64,000 nt of DNA, taken from positions 12,978,195 through 13,042,194 of the forward strand of contig CM033394.1 in assembly GCA_019426215.1 (NCBI GenBank), written 5' to 3'. The DNA comes from Buddleja alternifolia (taxonomy: Eukaryota; Streptophyta; Magnoliopsida; Lamiales; Scrophulariaceae). Each line of letters starts with the position of its first letter. Position 1 is the stretch's first letter. Below the pieces are notes generated by a model. It saw nothing but the letters and a program-made list of their open reading frames with translations, did not search any database and had not been told where the DNA came from. Both the position numbers and the translations under genes were made by a program. Positions 33,446-45,900 of the stretch are shown here, in pieces.

Positions 33446-34507
33446 GTTGATAGATCATTATCAAGAGCACCTCGCCCATCTATTGAAGAACCCCCCTCTC
33501 TCGAACTCAAACCCCTTCCCTCCCACCTTAAATATGTGTACTTGAACGACGACGAAACACTCCCATTGATCATTTCCTCATCTCTTTCAGGATCACAAGA
33601 AGAGAAATTAATGACGGTGTTGAGATCTCACAAACGGGCTTTTGGGTGGAAACTTGCGGACATCAAAGGTATTAGTCCAGCGATATGTATGCACAAAATA
33701 CTTATGGAGGACTCCACCAAGCCTACACGCCAACCCCAAAGGAGGTCAAACCCACAAATCCAAGAGGTAGTAAAGAAGGAAGTGATTAAACTGCTCGACT
33801 CAGGTATAATCTATCCTATTTCTGATAGTGCGTGGGTGAGCCCTACCCAAGTGGTGCCTAAGAAAGGGGGGATAACGGTAATTGAGAATGCGAATAATGA
33901 GCTAATCCCAACTCGTATAATTAGTGGGTGGCGTGTGTGTATAGATTACCGTAAGTTGAATGATGCCACCCGTAAGGATCATTTCCCCCTCCCCTTTATT
34001 GACCAAATGCTTGAACGATTAGCCGGGCATGATTTCTATTGTTTTCTAGATGGTTACTCCGGCTATAATCAAATTGCCATAGATCCCGAGGACCAAGAGA
34101 AAACCACTTTCACTTGTCCTTATGGCACATTTGCTTATAGAAGGATGCCATTTGGCTTATGTAATGCCCCGGCCACTTTTCAAAGATGCATGATGGCTAT
34201 TTTTCATGATATGGTTGAAGATTTCCTTGAAATTTTTATGGATGACTTTTCTGTATTCGGAACAACTTTTGATATTTGTCTTACTCATTTAAATGTTGTG
34301 CTTAAACGTTGTGAGGAAACCAACCTTGTTTTGAATTGGGAAAAATGTCATTTAATGGTCCGGGAGGGGATTGTGCTTGGCCACAAGATCTCTCAAAAAG
34401 GGATCGAAGTGGACCAAGCCAAGATTGAGGTCATTGAAAAACTTCCCCCGCCCACTTCGGTAAAAGCTGTTAGGAGTTTTCTCGGGCATGCCGGTTTCTA
34501 TAGGTGA
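33446..34507 (+). pseudogene. GypB reverse transcriptase
   Basis: RT of the Ty3/gypsy type, open from the junction to TGA at 34505-34507. Motifs in order: LELKPLPSHLKYVYLND, CMHKILMEDSTKP, SPTQVVPKKGG, WRVCIDYRKLND, LDGYSGYNQIAID near 34045, YRRMPFGLCNAPATFQ near 34136, and the catalytic FMDDFSVFG near 34236. The stop falls where GypA reads His in FYRHFIL. Upstream of 33446 the same frame stays open but is antisense SirS1 sequence, not gypsy. Confidence 0.88.
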
Positions 34508-35608
34508 TTCATCTTGAATTTCTCTAAAATTGCGAAACCGTTGTCTAATTTGCTTGTCAAAGATGCACCTTTTGATTTCAATTTTTCTTGTATGCAGGTC
34601 TTTCTTGATTTGAAGGAACGCTTAGTTTCCGCCCCTATCATGTCACCCCCTGATTGGAGCTTACCATTCGAGTTGATGTGTGATGCGAGTGACACCGCGG
34701 TTGGAGCGGTCCTTGGCCAAAGGAATGAGAAGGTATTTCGAACCATTTACTATGCTAGTAAAACTCTTAACGATGCACAATTGAATTATGCCACCACGGA
34801 AAAAGAATTACTAGCCATAGTCTTTGCATTCGATAAATTCCACTCTTACCTCGTGCTAAACAAAGTGATAGTTTACACCGATCATTCGGCTTTAAAATAT
34901 TTGCTTGCCAAGAAAGATGCTAAACCAAGACTTCTTAGGTGGATTTTGTTACTCCAAGAATTTGATTTAGAGATAAAAGACAAGAAAGGCACCGAAAATG
35001 TAGTAGCCGATCACCTCTCACGATTAGAGCTAGTGAATGATCCGTTAGATGAGATACTAATTCGTGAGGAATTCCCGGATGAACACCTCCTTGCTATTTC
35101 TGACAAAATTTCACCTTGGTATGCTAACTTTGCCAATTACATTGTTACGGGCCGTCATCCCCCGGATATCACTTTTCATCAAAAGAAGAAATTTCTATTT
35201 GATGTGAAGCAATATCTTTGGGACGAACCCTTTCTATTCAAAGTTTGTGCAGATGGCTTAATTCGACGTTGCATACCCGAAACGGACGTGCATGCTATCC
35301 TATCTCATTGTCATGATATGGCGGTGGGTGGCCATTTTGGGCCTTCCAAAACGGTAGCTAAGATCCTCCAATCAGGTTTCTTCTGGCCTACTCTTGTTAA
35401 AGATGCACATCATTATGTCAAATCTTGTGATCGCTGTCAACGAATGGGGAACATCTCTAAACATCATGAAACGCCCTTAAATAGCATGTTAGAGTGTGAG
35501 TTGTTTGACGTATGGGGTGTGGATTTCATGGGCCCTTTCCCCAGTTCTTGTTCAAATAAATATATCCTTGTTCAAATAATGGGTGGAAGCTGTGGCCTTG
35601 CCTACTAA
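34508..35608 (+). pseudogene. GypB RNase H and integrase N-terminal half
   Basis: Directly continues RT ([13 protein letters not shown]). RNase H is complete in its motifs: [52 protein letters not shown]. The integrase zinc-binding region has [17 protein letters not shown] and SCDRCQRMG, and the first catalytic Asp lies in [12 protein letters not shown] near 35505. A short deletion near 35575 shifts the frame and removes the residues between ILV and the next motif. Confidence 0.88.
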
Positions 35609-36386
35609 TGATGCTCGGGTTGTCACTCGTTTTCTGAAGAAGCATATTTTTACTCGATTTGGAACTCCCCGAGCCATCATTAGTGATGGGGGCACCCACT
35701 TCTGCAACAAGCAGTTTGAACTTTTATTGACCAAGTACGGGGTGAAGCATAAAATTTCGACCCCATACCACCCACAAACTAGTGGCCAAGTGGAGATCTC
35801 GAATAGGAAGATTAAGCGTATTTTAGAAAAAACTGTCAACGCATCAAGAAAGGATTGGTCCCTTAAATTGGATGATGCTCTTTGGGCTTATCGGACCGCC
35901 TATAAAACCCCAATTGGCATGTCCCCGTATCGTCTTGTTTTTGGCAAAACCTGTCACTTGCCCGTTGAACTTGAGCATCGTGCTTATTGGGCCATTAAGT
36001 TTCTAAATTTTGACTCTCAAAGTGTAGGTACACAACGTTTGCTACAACTCAACGAGCTCGAAGAATGGCGTCATCTTGCCTATGAGAACGCGAAACTCTA
36101 TAAGGAGCGGACCAAAATGTGGCATGACAAACATATTCTCCCCCGGGAATTCCACAAGGGAGAGTGGGTGTTGCTATACAACTCTCGACTCCGACTCTTC
36201 CCCGGGAAGCTTAAGTCTCGATGGTCGGGCCCATTTTTGATTTCCCATGTCTATCCATCCGGCGCCATCGAGCTTACAATAGATAAAGGACATACTTTCT
36301 TGGTTAACGCTCAACGTCTAAAACCTTACTTAGGGATGGATGGACCGAGAGACAAAGAGTCCTTCATCCTCGCGGACCCTTCGTGA
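35583..36386 (+). pseudogene. GypB integrase C-terminal half
   Basis: Picks up after the frameshift: [18 protein letters not shown] with the second Asp, [15 protein letters not shown] with the catalytic Glu, [37 protein letters not shown] and [10 protein letters not shown], ending in TGA at 36384-36386. All catalytic residues remain. The element fails only through one stop, one frameshift and the missing 5' third. Confidence 0.88.
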
Positions 36387-36398
36387 TTCTTCGCTTTC

Positions 36399-36446
36399 AG
36401 TCGAGCTAATGACTCTAAACTAGCGCTTCTTGGGAGGCAACCCATG
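36399..36446 (+). other. GypB copy of conserved two-hairpin block
   Basis: AGTC/GACT stem then CTTGGGAGGCAACCCATG, 12 bp after the pol stop. Confidence 0.8.
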
Positions 36447-37398
36447 TTTTCTTTCCGTTTCCTTTTCTTTTTCTCTTATTATCCCGTTTGTTGCTTTATT
36501 TTCTAGTCTTACATCTTTGTTAGTTTGTGTTTTAAGTGTTTTGTCTCTCCCCTTTTGAAACAGGAAATGAAATTCTTTACATAATATTTCTGAAGAGCCC
36601 GCCTAGGCGCCTATCGACGCGCGCCTAGGCGCCCGTTTCTGAAAGGGGCGCCCAAGCGCCGAAAAACTCCCGCCTAGGCGCGGGAAATGTCACTCAAAAA
36701 TCCAGGTACGCTGTGTCGCGCGCCTAGGCGCCCGTTTCTGATTTAAACACATCTGTGGGTCAAAACGGTCAAAATTCTCACAAAATCTTCACAACTCCTC
36801 TCCCACGCGATTTCCGGCGACACTCTCACCATTTCCGGCCATTTCCACCGTGTTTCACCGCCACTTTCCATCAACATAATTCGTTGCACAAGTGGCTCCT
36901 CTTTCACATCGACTCGGTGCGACAATTTTGGGGATAAAAGGTGAGTTTTGGCTTTATCCTTCTTCCATTTCCGATTCATAGCCGACGAGTAGGTGCCTTA
37001 CGTTATATTTTGAGGATTAATTGGGGATTTCGTCCGATTGTGTTTTTTGTTGCATTTGAGGACTTTTATTGGATTTGTGGGTTGTTATCGAATTTGGGGG
37101 TTGTTGTTGTTGAATTTGGTGCTCTATTGTTGTTAAATCCGTGGGTTGTTATCAATTTGTGGGTTGTAGTCGAATTTGTGGGTTGTTGTTGTTGAATTGG
37201 ATGCTATATTGTTGTTAAATATGTGGATTGTTGCTTAAAATTGAGGAATCTGTTGATCGTGGATTGTTGCTAGATTGTGGGTTGCTCTCTGAATTTGGTG
37301 TGTTGTTGGGCGTTGACGATTGTTGTGTTGGGTTGGTTGCATTCGGGTTGATTTGAGTAGTTGAGAAATTGAGATAATTTTAACCATTGTTGTTGCAA
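36447..37398 (+). other. GypB pol-ORF3 spacer and ORF3 leader
   Basis: Pyrimidine-rich tract ending TTTTGAAACAG at 36563 (possible splice acceptor), palindromic words at 36600-36740, then a leader with many GTTGTTG runs before the ORF3 ATG. Open frames in the GTTG-rich part are low complexity and not supported as genes. Confidence 0.7.
36600..36741. repeat. CGCCTAGGCG palindromes in GypB spacer
   Basis: Copies of CGCCTAGGCG at about 36600, 36622, 36671 and 36721, plus a variant GCGCCCAAGCGCC near 36648. A 25-bp direct repeat carrying the word occurs at 36617-36641 and 36717-36741. The same word fills the U3 of GypB and GypBn. Confidence 0.8.
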
Positions 37399-38706
37399 AT
37401 GACGAGAACTACCAACAAACCGTCCAAGGGTAAGAAAAAAGTGGGTGAGGGTTCCTCTAATGAGCCCGAGACTCCTGATAATGCCCGTTTCGAAAACTCC
37501 CAAGTCCAAATTATGTGTCAGAGTTTGAGCACCCCCCGCACCCTTATTAAGGAGCACTATTTAACCACCCGGAGACAGCCCTCTGTGCACGAATTGATAC
37601 AGTTCCATCACTTACAGTTTTTCTGTCAAAAGCCCGAGGCCATTCGTCTTCCTTGGGTCCTGGAATTCTTCAGCTCCGGGGTTTATGATGAGATTGAGAC
37701 ACGAGGATGGCTGGGGACTACCCTTTTGGTACGGGGCAAACATGTCAATTATGAGTTAAGACAGATTAGGGAGAGCATAGGCACCCCCACCCCTCAGACA
37801 TGCGAGTTCACCACTCTTTACAATGCAGGGCGCCTCCGGGTTAGCCTGTCGGATATTTTGCGGGTTATTGCTCGAGAGGGGTGGGAGTGGGTACCCGGAG
37901 AAGCTCATGTCCCCTGTAGGGCTCTACTTCCCGAGGCTGCTTTCTGGCTCGACTTCATCCGATTCAATTTAATACCGAGTACCAATCGGTCAGAGGCAAA
38001 CAAGGAACGGGCCACCCTCATCTATGCTATTATGTCCAAGAAAGCTGTGGACTTTGCCCGGGTGATCCACAAGTCTTTGACGTACCACTTTAGGAAGTTG
38101 AAGAATGAGTTAGGGCCGTTGATTAACAAAGAATTGGCTGAGCAAAAGGGCGAAGGTCCCACTCGGAAGAATCCCATCATTCTCCCGTCACTAATCACAG
38201 TTTTATGCAAAGCAGCTAAGGTTCCCACATTTCCTATGGAGCGTACTGAGCTCCCTGGTTCTTATCTCGCCGTGGTAGATGACGACCCCCAGGCTCCTCC
38301 ACCACCAGCTACTTCCAAGAGGCCTCGCCCGTCTTCATCCCGGTCTACTAGTTCTCCACAGTTTCCACCTATGGATGCCGCCGCCATTAGACAATTAAAG
38401 GATGAATTGAGGGATGAGTTGCGAGATGAGATGAGGGTGGTCATGTGCGACACTTGTGCTTATTTCCGTCAGCTTCTTGTCGAGCATAATGAGTTTGTCG
38501 GACGGGGGCCGTTTGATTATTCTACTCCTCCACCTTACCCGCACCCCCCGCCTCAGCAGCCCGCAGATTTGCACGAGTCAGGTGCTCTCGTTCCTGTAGG
38601 AGGTGATGATGAGGCTCATAATGATGAGGGTAGCCCGTTGATTGATTTGGATGATCTCGGCGGAACGGATGAGGACTACATTGACCGTTTTGGCACTACA
38701 GATTAG
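37399..38706 (+). CDS. GypB ORF3, putative plant transposon protein family
   Basis: 435 residues from ATG at 37399 (MTRTTNKPSKG), no internal stop. The middle region matches what I recall of the family annotated as 'putative plant transposon protein' (Pfam PF20167, from memory), typical of the position after pol in Athila-like elements: LPEAAFWLDFIRFNLIPSTN, KERATLIYAIMSKKAVDFAR, ILPSLITVLCKAAKVP. The C-terminal part is low complexity: a Pro/Ser stretch (SKRPRPSSSRSTSS), a Arg/Asp/Glu helix (LKDELRDELRDEMR), Pro-rich and acidic ends. GypA carries a homologue with one stop. Function is not established. It sits where retroviruses have env, but I see no signal peptide or membrane segment. Confidence 0.75.
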   Translation: MTRTTNKPSKGKKKVGEGSSNEPETPDNARFENSQVQIMCQSLSTPRTLIKEHYLTTRRQPSVHELIQFHHLQFFCQKPEAIRLPWVLEFFSSGVYDEIETRGWLGTTLLVRGKHVNYELRQIRESIGTPTPQTCEFTTLYNAGRLRVSLSDILRVIAREGWEWVPGEAHVPCRALLPEAAFWLDFIRFNLIPSTNRSEANKERATLIYAIMSKKAVDFARVIHKSLTYHFRKLKNELGPLINKELAEQKGEGPTRKNPIILPSLITVLCKAAKVPTFPMERTELPGSYLAVVDDDPQAPPPPATSKRPRPSSSRSTSSPQFPPMDAAAIRQLKDELRDELRDEMRVVMCDTCAYFRQLLVEHNEFVGRGPFDYSTPPPYPHPPPQQPADLHESGALVPVGGDDEAHNDEGSPLIDLDDLGGTDEDYIDRFGTTD

Positions 38707-40323
38707 CCTTATCTTGTTTTATTTCCATGCATGTTTCGTTTTGTTTTTGGTTATCTTTTGTTGGGTTGTTGGATATTTTATGTTTTATGTTTGGATGCTT
38801 GATGTTTTCTTTCCCTGCATGTTTCTCGTTTTTGTTCGTCTCGTTTTGTTTTCTTCTATTCTATCCAATGTTTGATGCTTTGTATGGGTAGCATTTTTTT
38901 TACCTATGTAGTGATCGACACAGTGATTGCCATCCTTGGACTCGATTGCCTTAAGTGGACTCGGGTTTGCTTTTTAGCTTCCCTATGGTGACGTGTACTT
39001 TGCCCTTCTCTTTTTCGAGCATTGGGAACAATGTTCATGATAAGTGTGGGGGGGTACACTAGATCCATTATAGTCATGTTTATTCATGTTTTACATATTT
39101 CGGTCCAAGTTTGGGGGGGGGGTGTTGTACCTCTACATGTGAAATGTGTGCAATTTTTATTTTTTTTTGGATGGAATTTCAACCCGTCACTTGATGAATT
39201 GAGCATGGTTAACGTGAATACATGGTATGCATTCTCTATCAATTTGGTTTTTAATGGCTATACACGCAATTCCTTGTTTGTGAGACCCTAACTAGACTAG
39301 ATTGACCTTAAGATGATTCACATATGCACATAAATCGAGGGTAGAGGAGTTGAGTGGGCAACCATTTTGAAACACTTAAAGGCTTGATCCCGGAAATATC
39401 AACTTAGAATTTTCACATGTGTTATGAGTTGAGAACGTTAACTTCATGTGCTTAATAATAATAAAAAGAGGTTGAACATTGGTATGACTGAAAAAGTCAG
39501 GCTTAATAGATACTGGGGGCAAAGAGCACCATGCCTAGAATACTGTACTATTAAGCTAATTTTAGCTAAAGCTCAAGCCAATACAAGTGTTAAGTAAATA
39601 AGGACCTAGTTTGATTTTGTGGCATTTGACACTCGAGCGATTAAGCCCTTAGGAATGTCTCTACATTTGATACCCGAAAGCCGTCTGGTTTAGGAGTTAT
39701 TGGCCTAAAGCTCGTTACAAGGGTGTCATAGAAAGCCTAAGAGGATCGAACATTGCACATGGTCTAGCCTCTAATGTTTCGAGTTGAAAGTGCATAAGTT
39801 AAAGCCGAAAGTGGAATGAAGTGATGAATTTTTAAGTGGCTATGAAGTTGTATTCAATTCTCGTACCATGTAAATAATCAAAAGTTGATAAATATGGGGT
39901 TAATGCTTGAAAAGTGGTAAGAATGCCACTCGATTATAATACTTGAGATTTATTACACTACACCCTTAGGATGATCTTTTTCAATGTTAAGGCGTAACAT
40001 GAGCAAGTGGGTGACGTGTATATATATGTAACTTGAGCTTAAACAGGTGAATTCATACCATTGTGTGCTATTAATCATTGTAATTTACGTTGAGTGATCG
40101 GGGTTGAAAATCTTTCGATTTTGTGGGTATATCGTTTGCAAACCCTCACGAGACTATAACTCGTCCTTTGAGGTAACTCAAGGGTTCAAAGGCTTGTTGC
40201 ATTCGCTAAATGCAACCGTTTACTCCACGAAAGTGAGTTAGGTAGTTTTCTTTTTGTTTCTCTCTTTGATTGATGATGTTTCCTTATCTTAGAACTCTTA
40301 TTGCTCGAGGACGAGCAATTGAT
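38707..40323 (+). other. GypB 3' non-coding region
   Basis: Inverted repeat GCATTGGGAACAATGTTC near 39019, polypurine-like tracts at 39042 and near 39107 (AAGTTTGGGGGGGGG), and sequence colinear with GypBn 21040-22060. No credible gene; the 77- and 89-codon frames are T-rich and unsupported. Confidence 0.75.
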
Positions 40324-40337
40324 AAGTTTGGGGGTGT
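40324..40337 (+). other. GypB polypurine tract
   Basis: AAGTTTGGGGGTGT directly before the LTR start TGATCAGAGG. Confidence 0.8.
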
Positions 40338-42125
40338 TGATCAGAGGCATTTTTACGTGTTTTTAAGCCCCTTTGCGTTTATGTTTTAGGTTCATTTATC
40401 GCTTGATTCTTGCTACATCTACGTTTAATTCGTGCATTAAGTGATTTCAGGTATTAAATGGATACAATCAAAGAACGGGATGAAAAATGACGTATAAAAC
40501 AAGTTTAGGCCAAATTGCTACGCACCCCTATGCCCAAGCGCCTTTCCACCCACGCCCAGGCGCCGGACAAGATGCAAATAACGTCAACATTCTGCTTACC
40601 ACGCCTAGGCGCCATCCTGTCCACGCCCGGGCGCCGTATCTGCACCACTTTCCACGTTCGAGCGCTATTTCCGTATGTTTAGAGACCGAATTGGATGAAG
40701 TTCCCTTCTACAATGTTGTAGAACTATGTGTTAGCTTCAAATTAGGACTTGAATCATCCAAATCGGAGTTTTGTGGAGAAAGTTATGAATGAAATACGAT
40801 TGCTGCGCAGGACACATTGCATTTAATTTCAGCATTCTGTCAGCGGTAATGCCCACGCCTAGGCGTGACCACACCCGAGTTTTGATTCCTTTCAGCCAAA
40901 AGATCATCATTTGATGGGGGAATGGAACATTTAAAGCCAAGAAATCATCACATGTATGTAGGGGATGTCATAAGTATGTTTCTTAGTAGATCTACTTTAT
41001 GGAATTTTATACTACTCACTTTAGAGTAGTGGGACACACACTAGGGGAGACACACACTAGGGAGCCCAGAATTTCTGGTCTTCTCAAGGCATTTTCTTCA
41101 ATGGGGACCGAGGGAGGAGGAGAGGAGAGGTAGCTGGCCATTACTCTTCACCCATCATCATTCATCACCATTCTTCATCACTTTTGGAGAGGAGGAGAGG
41201 GGAGGTAGCTGGCCATTACTCTTCACCCATCATCATTCATCACCATTCTTCATCACTTTTGGAGGGGAACAAGAGAGAGGAGTTAAGAATTGAAGTTCAA
41301 AAGCAAGGATCCATCATCAATCAATTGAGGGAGTTTTAATTACTTGCATTTACATGTTTATTTCCATGAGTATGTATATGTTTGTATTAGATTTTCTTAA
41401 GGCCTTGATGAGAGGCTAATATTGTAGAACTAAAGCCATGTGAAAGCCAATTTATGAATCAATATATGTGAAGTGAATTTTCGTATTAATTCTCATATTG
41501 CTTTGTGTGTTGATTTTGAGCTTTTATTACAATCATGTGCTTGATCACCATATGCTTGCTATCTTGCCTAGTCTAGTCATTCGAGAGAAGATAGATTAGG
41601 GTTCAATGGAATCAACTCATCATCCGAAACTAATGTGGAATTGCCCCTAGACATAGGTAAAGATTTCCGGGTGCGGTTAGCCGGATTTATCCGGGGAAAC
41701 TCTAGAACGTTAATGCGTGGTTATTGATTAGATTCTCGGATAGACATATTTAGAGAACCATCAATTAATCATAGGATTATTATGTGCCGAGACATCGGGT
41801 AATAATTATCTAAGGAATTTCCACCAAAGCAATAGAAGTCTAATAATTCGAAGAGTAGCTCATCTATATTGACGAGTAGATTCGGTTGTAGCATGTGCCT
41901 TAGTCATTTTATCATACGTGAGATTTAATCTATAGTTCGTTTCTCTTTGGTTCTTCGTTTGTTTAATCTTTTTCTTGCACTTTACTTTAATTGTCTTTTC
42001 TTTTATCAAAAATCATTAACTAGAATTCAAGTCCTTGTGGTTCGACAACCCGGACTTTTTGTCCACTTATTACTATACACGTCTAGTGCACTTGCTATCA
42101 TAGCACGTTAGCTTTTAGCGTGTCA
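40338..42125 (+). repeat. GypB 3' LTR
   Basis: 1788 bp, TGATCAGAGGCATTT to TTTTAGCGTGTCA, same family as the GypBn LTRs but visibly diverged. U3 palindromes occur at about 40530-40640 and 40853-40868. A near-tandem duplication of about 75 bp (GGAGAGGTAGCTGGCCATTA near 41122 and similar near 41200) lies in the transcribed leader. Confidence 0.88.
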
Positions 42126-42784
42126 TTGATTTGTTGGTTTTTATTGGATTAATTTTGGTTTTAGCTATGTATTCAATATTTGATCTCAATGCTACATTTG
42201 CTTGATCACCAAGTGTTTGATAAAATGCCTAGGTTAGAGATTGAGAGATAATAACCTAGGGAAGATATAAACATTGAATACCCTATAGTTAAACTGACTA
42301 GAGATAGACTCGGTTTCTTTAGGTGGCTTTCCATTCACGTGGGGAATTCCTAGACCTTAAATGCATCTTTGTTAAGACGGGTTTTCATATAGAGATATAT
42401 AGGAAATCGTTAACTAAGGTAGGGTTGCTATGCCAAGAGATTGGGTAGTACGTATGTTAGGGAATTTCGCCTTGGCTAAATCCATCTAATAATCCAATAG
42501 AACCTTAATTACAATCGAAATACATAAATGGTTGAACCATGTGCCTTAATCGCTTCTCTTCTATCGTTTCTTCCACTTATTTGGTTATATCTCATTTTAG
42601 TGCTTAACTTAGTTAAATTAGTTTAAATCAAACCTTTTATCGACCGATCTAACTTAGAATTGGGTAATACAGTAGTCTTGGTACTTAGATTATAGTTGTC
42701 CCTGCGGATACGATAACCCCGGACTTGAACATCCACTTTACTACTTACACGATCTAGTTCTCTTGCTAGGATTTTGTCGTGTCA
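42126..42784 (+). repeat. GypA 5' LTR, 3' part
   Basis: 659 bp corresponding to 52911-53568 of the 3' LTR. The first 610 bp, with U3 palindromes and TATA box, are missing because of GypB insertion and later deletion, so this copy has lost its promoter. Confidence 0.92.
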
Positions 42785-42790
42785 AGTTTT

Positions 42791-42807
42791 TGGCGCCGTT
42801 GCCGGGG
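42791..42807 (+). other. GypA primer-binding site (tRNA-Asp)
   Basis: TGGCGCCGTTGCCGGGG, six bases after the LTR end, identical to the site in GypBn. Confidence 0.88.
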
Positions 42808-42919
42808 ACAACTATTTTTATCTAATATTGAGATTCTCTTATTCTTTCTGAGCTTAGATCATTTCTTTTATTTTTAAATTGTGTGTCTTTCTTTGTGCAA
42901 GGTTGATCTCGGTTAGTGC

Positions 42920-45900
42920 ATGACCCGTACTAGTCGAGTGGGACTAGCGGAGTTGGACCCTGAAATTGAACGAACGTTTACTCGAGGGGTAAGACTACAA
43001 AGAGAGGCTCAACATTATCAAGCCACAATGGATCCAAATCTGAATCCTCCTCCTATTCACATAGATCCCGCTATCTTAGAAGAAGCAGTTCGTCGGGAGC
43101 TTGCAAATCTTCGCGTTCATCAAAACCAACCAGAGGCGCCTCCGCAACGCCCTTTGAGGGATTATATGATGCCAAACATCCAAGGAGCCGCAGGGCCAAT
43201 CGTTTTACCACCGGTAGAGGCTAACACTTTTCAAATCCTGCCGGGGTATATCCAAATGATAGGAAACCAGGTTCAATTCCCCGATTTACAACATGATGAT
43301 CCACACGCTCATATAGCCACATTCTCGGAGATTATCCATACTTTCAAGAACAATGGAGTCACCGACGACGCCATACGCTTACGGTTATTTCCATTCTCTC
43401 TCAAAGACAAGGCTAAACAGTGGTTCAACTCTTTGCCAACCGCCTCTATCCGTACTTGGGAACAAATGGTGGATAAATTTTTGTCTAAGTATTTTCCACC
43501 GGGTAAGACGGCCGCAATGAAAAATGAAATCACCAGCTTTCGTCAATATGAGGGGGAATCACTTTATGAGGCATGGGAGCGTTTTAAGGAACGTTTGAGA
43601 AAATGCCCACACCATGGGTTAGCCGTGCCCACACTTGTTCAAACTTTCTATTTGGGTTTGGGACCGAATCTCCGTACGAATTTAGATGCCGCCGCGGGAG
43701 GTACTATCATGAACAAATCACCTGAAGAAGCTTGGGCATTAATTGAGCTCATGGCCGAGAACAACTATCAATGGCCAACCGAACGAATCACGTTGCCCAA
43801 GAAGCCCGCCGGATTGTATGAAATTGGGAATAGCTCCACAGTAGCTGTTCAATTGGAGGCCCTAAACAAAAGATTGGATTGCTTCGGACTTATGCAAGGT
43901 ACGGTAAATCAAGTTAAATCCACTTGTGAAAATTGTGGAGGTGATCACACAAACTTTGAGTGCTTACAAGGAGATGTGTGTGGGACATCTAACTCGGTTG
44001 AAAGTGCTAACTTCATGGGAAATGCAAGTCGTCAACAGAATAATCCCTACTCGAATTCTTTTAATCCGGGATGGAGGAATCATCCCAATTTCTCATGGAG
44101 CCAAAATTCGAATATGGCGAAACCACCACCACCAGGTTTTCAGCAAAATCAAGGAGGTTTCCAACAACCTCCATTTCAAAGGCAAGGGGGGCTCCAACAA
44201 CCACAACAAAGCGAGAAAAAGAATAATATGGAAGATGTGTGGCAAAAGTTCATGATGGAGGCAACACAAAAGTTTCAATATCAAGAAATGATGTCCAAGA
44301 AACAAGAAGCAAGTTTAAAAAATCAAGAAATTGCACTAAAAAACTTAGAAACTCAAATTGGGCAAATTGCCAACATGCTTTTCGGACGAACCCAAGGCAC
44401 GTTACCAAGTGATACCGAGAAAAATCCAAAGGAACAAGTTCAAGCAGTTTCACTTCGTAGCGGAAAGAACCTCGTTGATCCAAAATTGGGAGAGAAAATG
44501 GATGATACACCAGAACATTTGGATAAAACTAAGGCAACATCCAACTCCGGAAAGAACACCGAGACATCATCCCCTGTTTCGGGACATTCCTCTACCGAAC
44601 CCTCCGTGCCCAAACCAAGACCTCCATTTCCACTTGCATTACAAAAAGGAAAGTTAGATAAGCAATTTGCCAAGTTTCTTGATATATTTAAACAATTGCG
44701 TATTAACATTCCTCTTGTAGATGCTTTGTTGCAAATGCCGAGTTACGCTAAATATCTCAAGGATATCCTTTCTAACAAGAGAAAGTTGGAGGAACATGAA
44801 ACTGTAGCCCTTACTGCAGAATGCTCGGCTATATTGCAAAACCGGATACCTCAAAAGCTTAAGGATCCTGGAAGCTTTACAATTCCTTGCACTATCGGTT
44901 TTATTTCTTTTTCTAAAGTTTTGTGTGATTCTGGTGCCAGTATTAATTTGTTGCCTTTGTCACTTTTCAGGAAATTAGGACTTGGCGAGCCCAAGCCTAC
45001 CACTATTTCATTGCAACTCGCTGATAGGTCCATCAAGTACCCACGAGGAATAGTGGAAGATGTTTTAGTGAAAGTCGAAAAATTCATATTCCCTGTGGAC
45101 TTTGTAGTTCTAGATATGGAGGAGGATGTCGAGCTACCACTCATTCTTGGTCGACCATTCCTCGCCACCGGACGAGCATTAATTGATATTGCCAATGGTC
45201 AATTAACTCTTAGAGTGGGAGATGAGCAAGTGACAATAAATGTGTATCATGCTATGCGAACACCATCTAATGATTCTACTTGTTTCCACATTGATGCATT
45301 TGATACTTTAATTTCTGAACATTTTCAGGGAAATCAATACGAAGATCAAGTGGAGGCATGTCTTGTGAATCCCATGGATGAGACAATGGAAAACAATAAC
45401 TTGAGGGACGCTGTTGCTTTTCTCGAGGCAAATCCACCTTACAAACGAAGTTTTCGACCTCGTTTCGAAGTTCTGGATAGACCAATCACTTCATCACCAA
45501 AGCCCTCAATTGAAGAACCGCCACCTCTTGAGCTTAAACCTCTTCCTTCTCATCTCAAGTATGCTTACTTACAAGATTCAGAATTTTTAACTGTTATAAT
45601 CTCTTCATCCTTGACAGACATTATGGAGGAGAAGCTGCTTACGGTGTTAAAAGCCCATAAAAAGGCTTTTGGATGGAAAATAGCTGATATTAAGGGGATT
45701 TGTCCAACGGTATGTATGCATAAGATCCTCATGGAGGATGAATATAAGCCCACCATTCAACCGCAAAGACGACTCAATCCAATGATGCAAGAAGTTGTTA
45801 AAAAAGAGGTAATTAAGCTACTCGATGCATGTATTATCTATCCTATCTCCGATAGCAATTGGTTGAGTCCAACTCAAGTGGTCCCAAAGAAAGGAGGTAT

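Larger units (their letters stand above)
33446..42125 (+). mobile_element. GypB: 5'-truncated autonomous-type Athila-like element
   Basis: Starts within the protease-RT linker and runs through RT, RNase H, integrase, two-hairpin block, palindromic spacer, ORF3, 3' region, polypurine tract and 3' LTR. The LTR ends inside the 5' LTR of GypA, so GypB inserted there. Its 5' LTR, gag and protease are missing, together with the first part of the GypA LTR and the adjoining SirS1 DNA. One deletion can explain all three losses. Confidence 0.85.

Noticed and set aside
36935..36945. Good splice-donor string AAAGGTGAGT in the GypB ORF3 leader
   Set aside because: No matching acceptor close to the ORF3 start could be identified by eye.
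36941..37195. 84-codon Val/Leu-rich frame before GypB ORF3
   Set aside because: Translation of GTTGTTG low-complexity leader.
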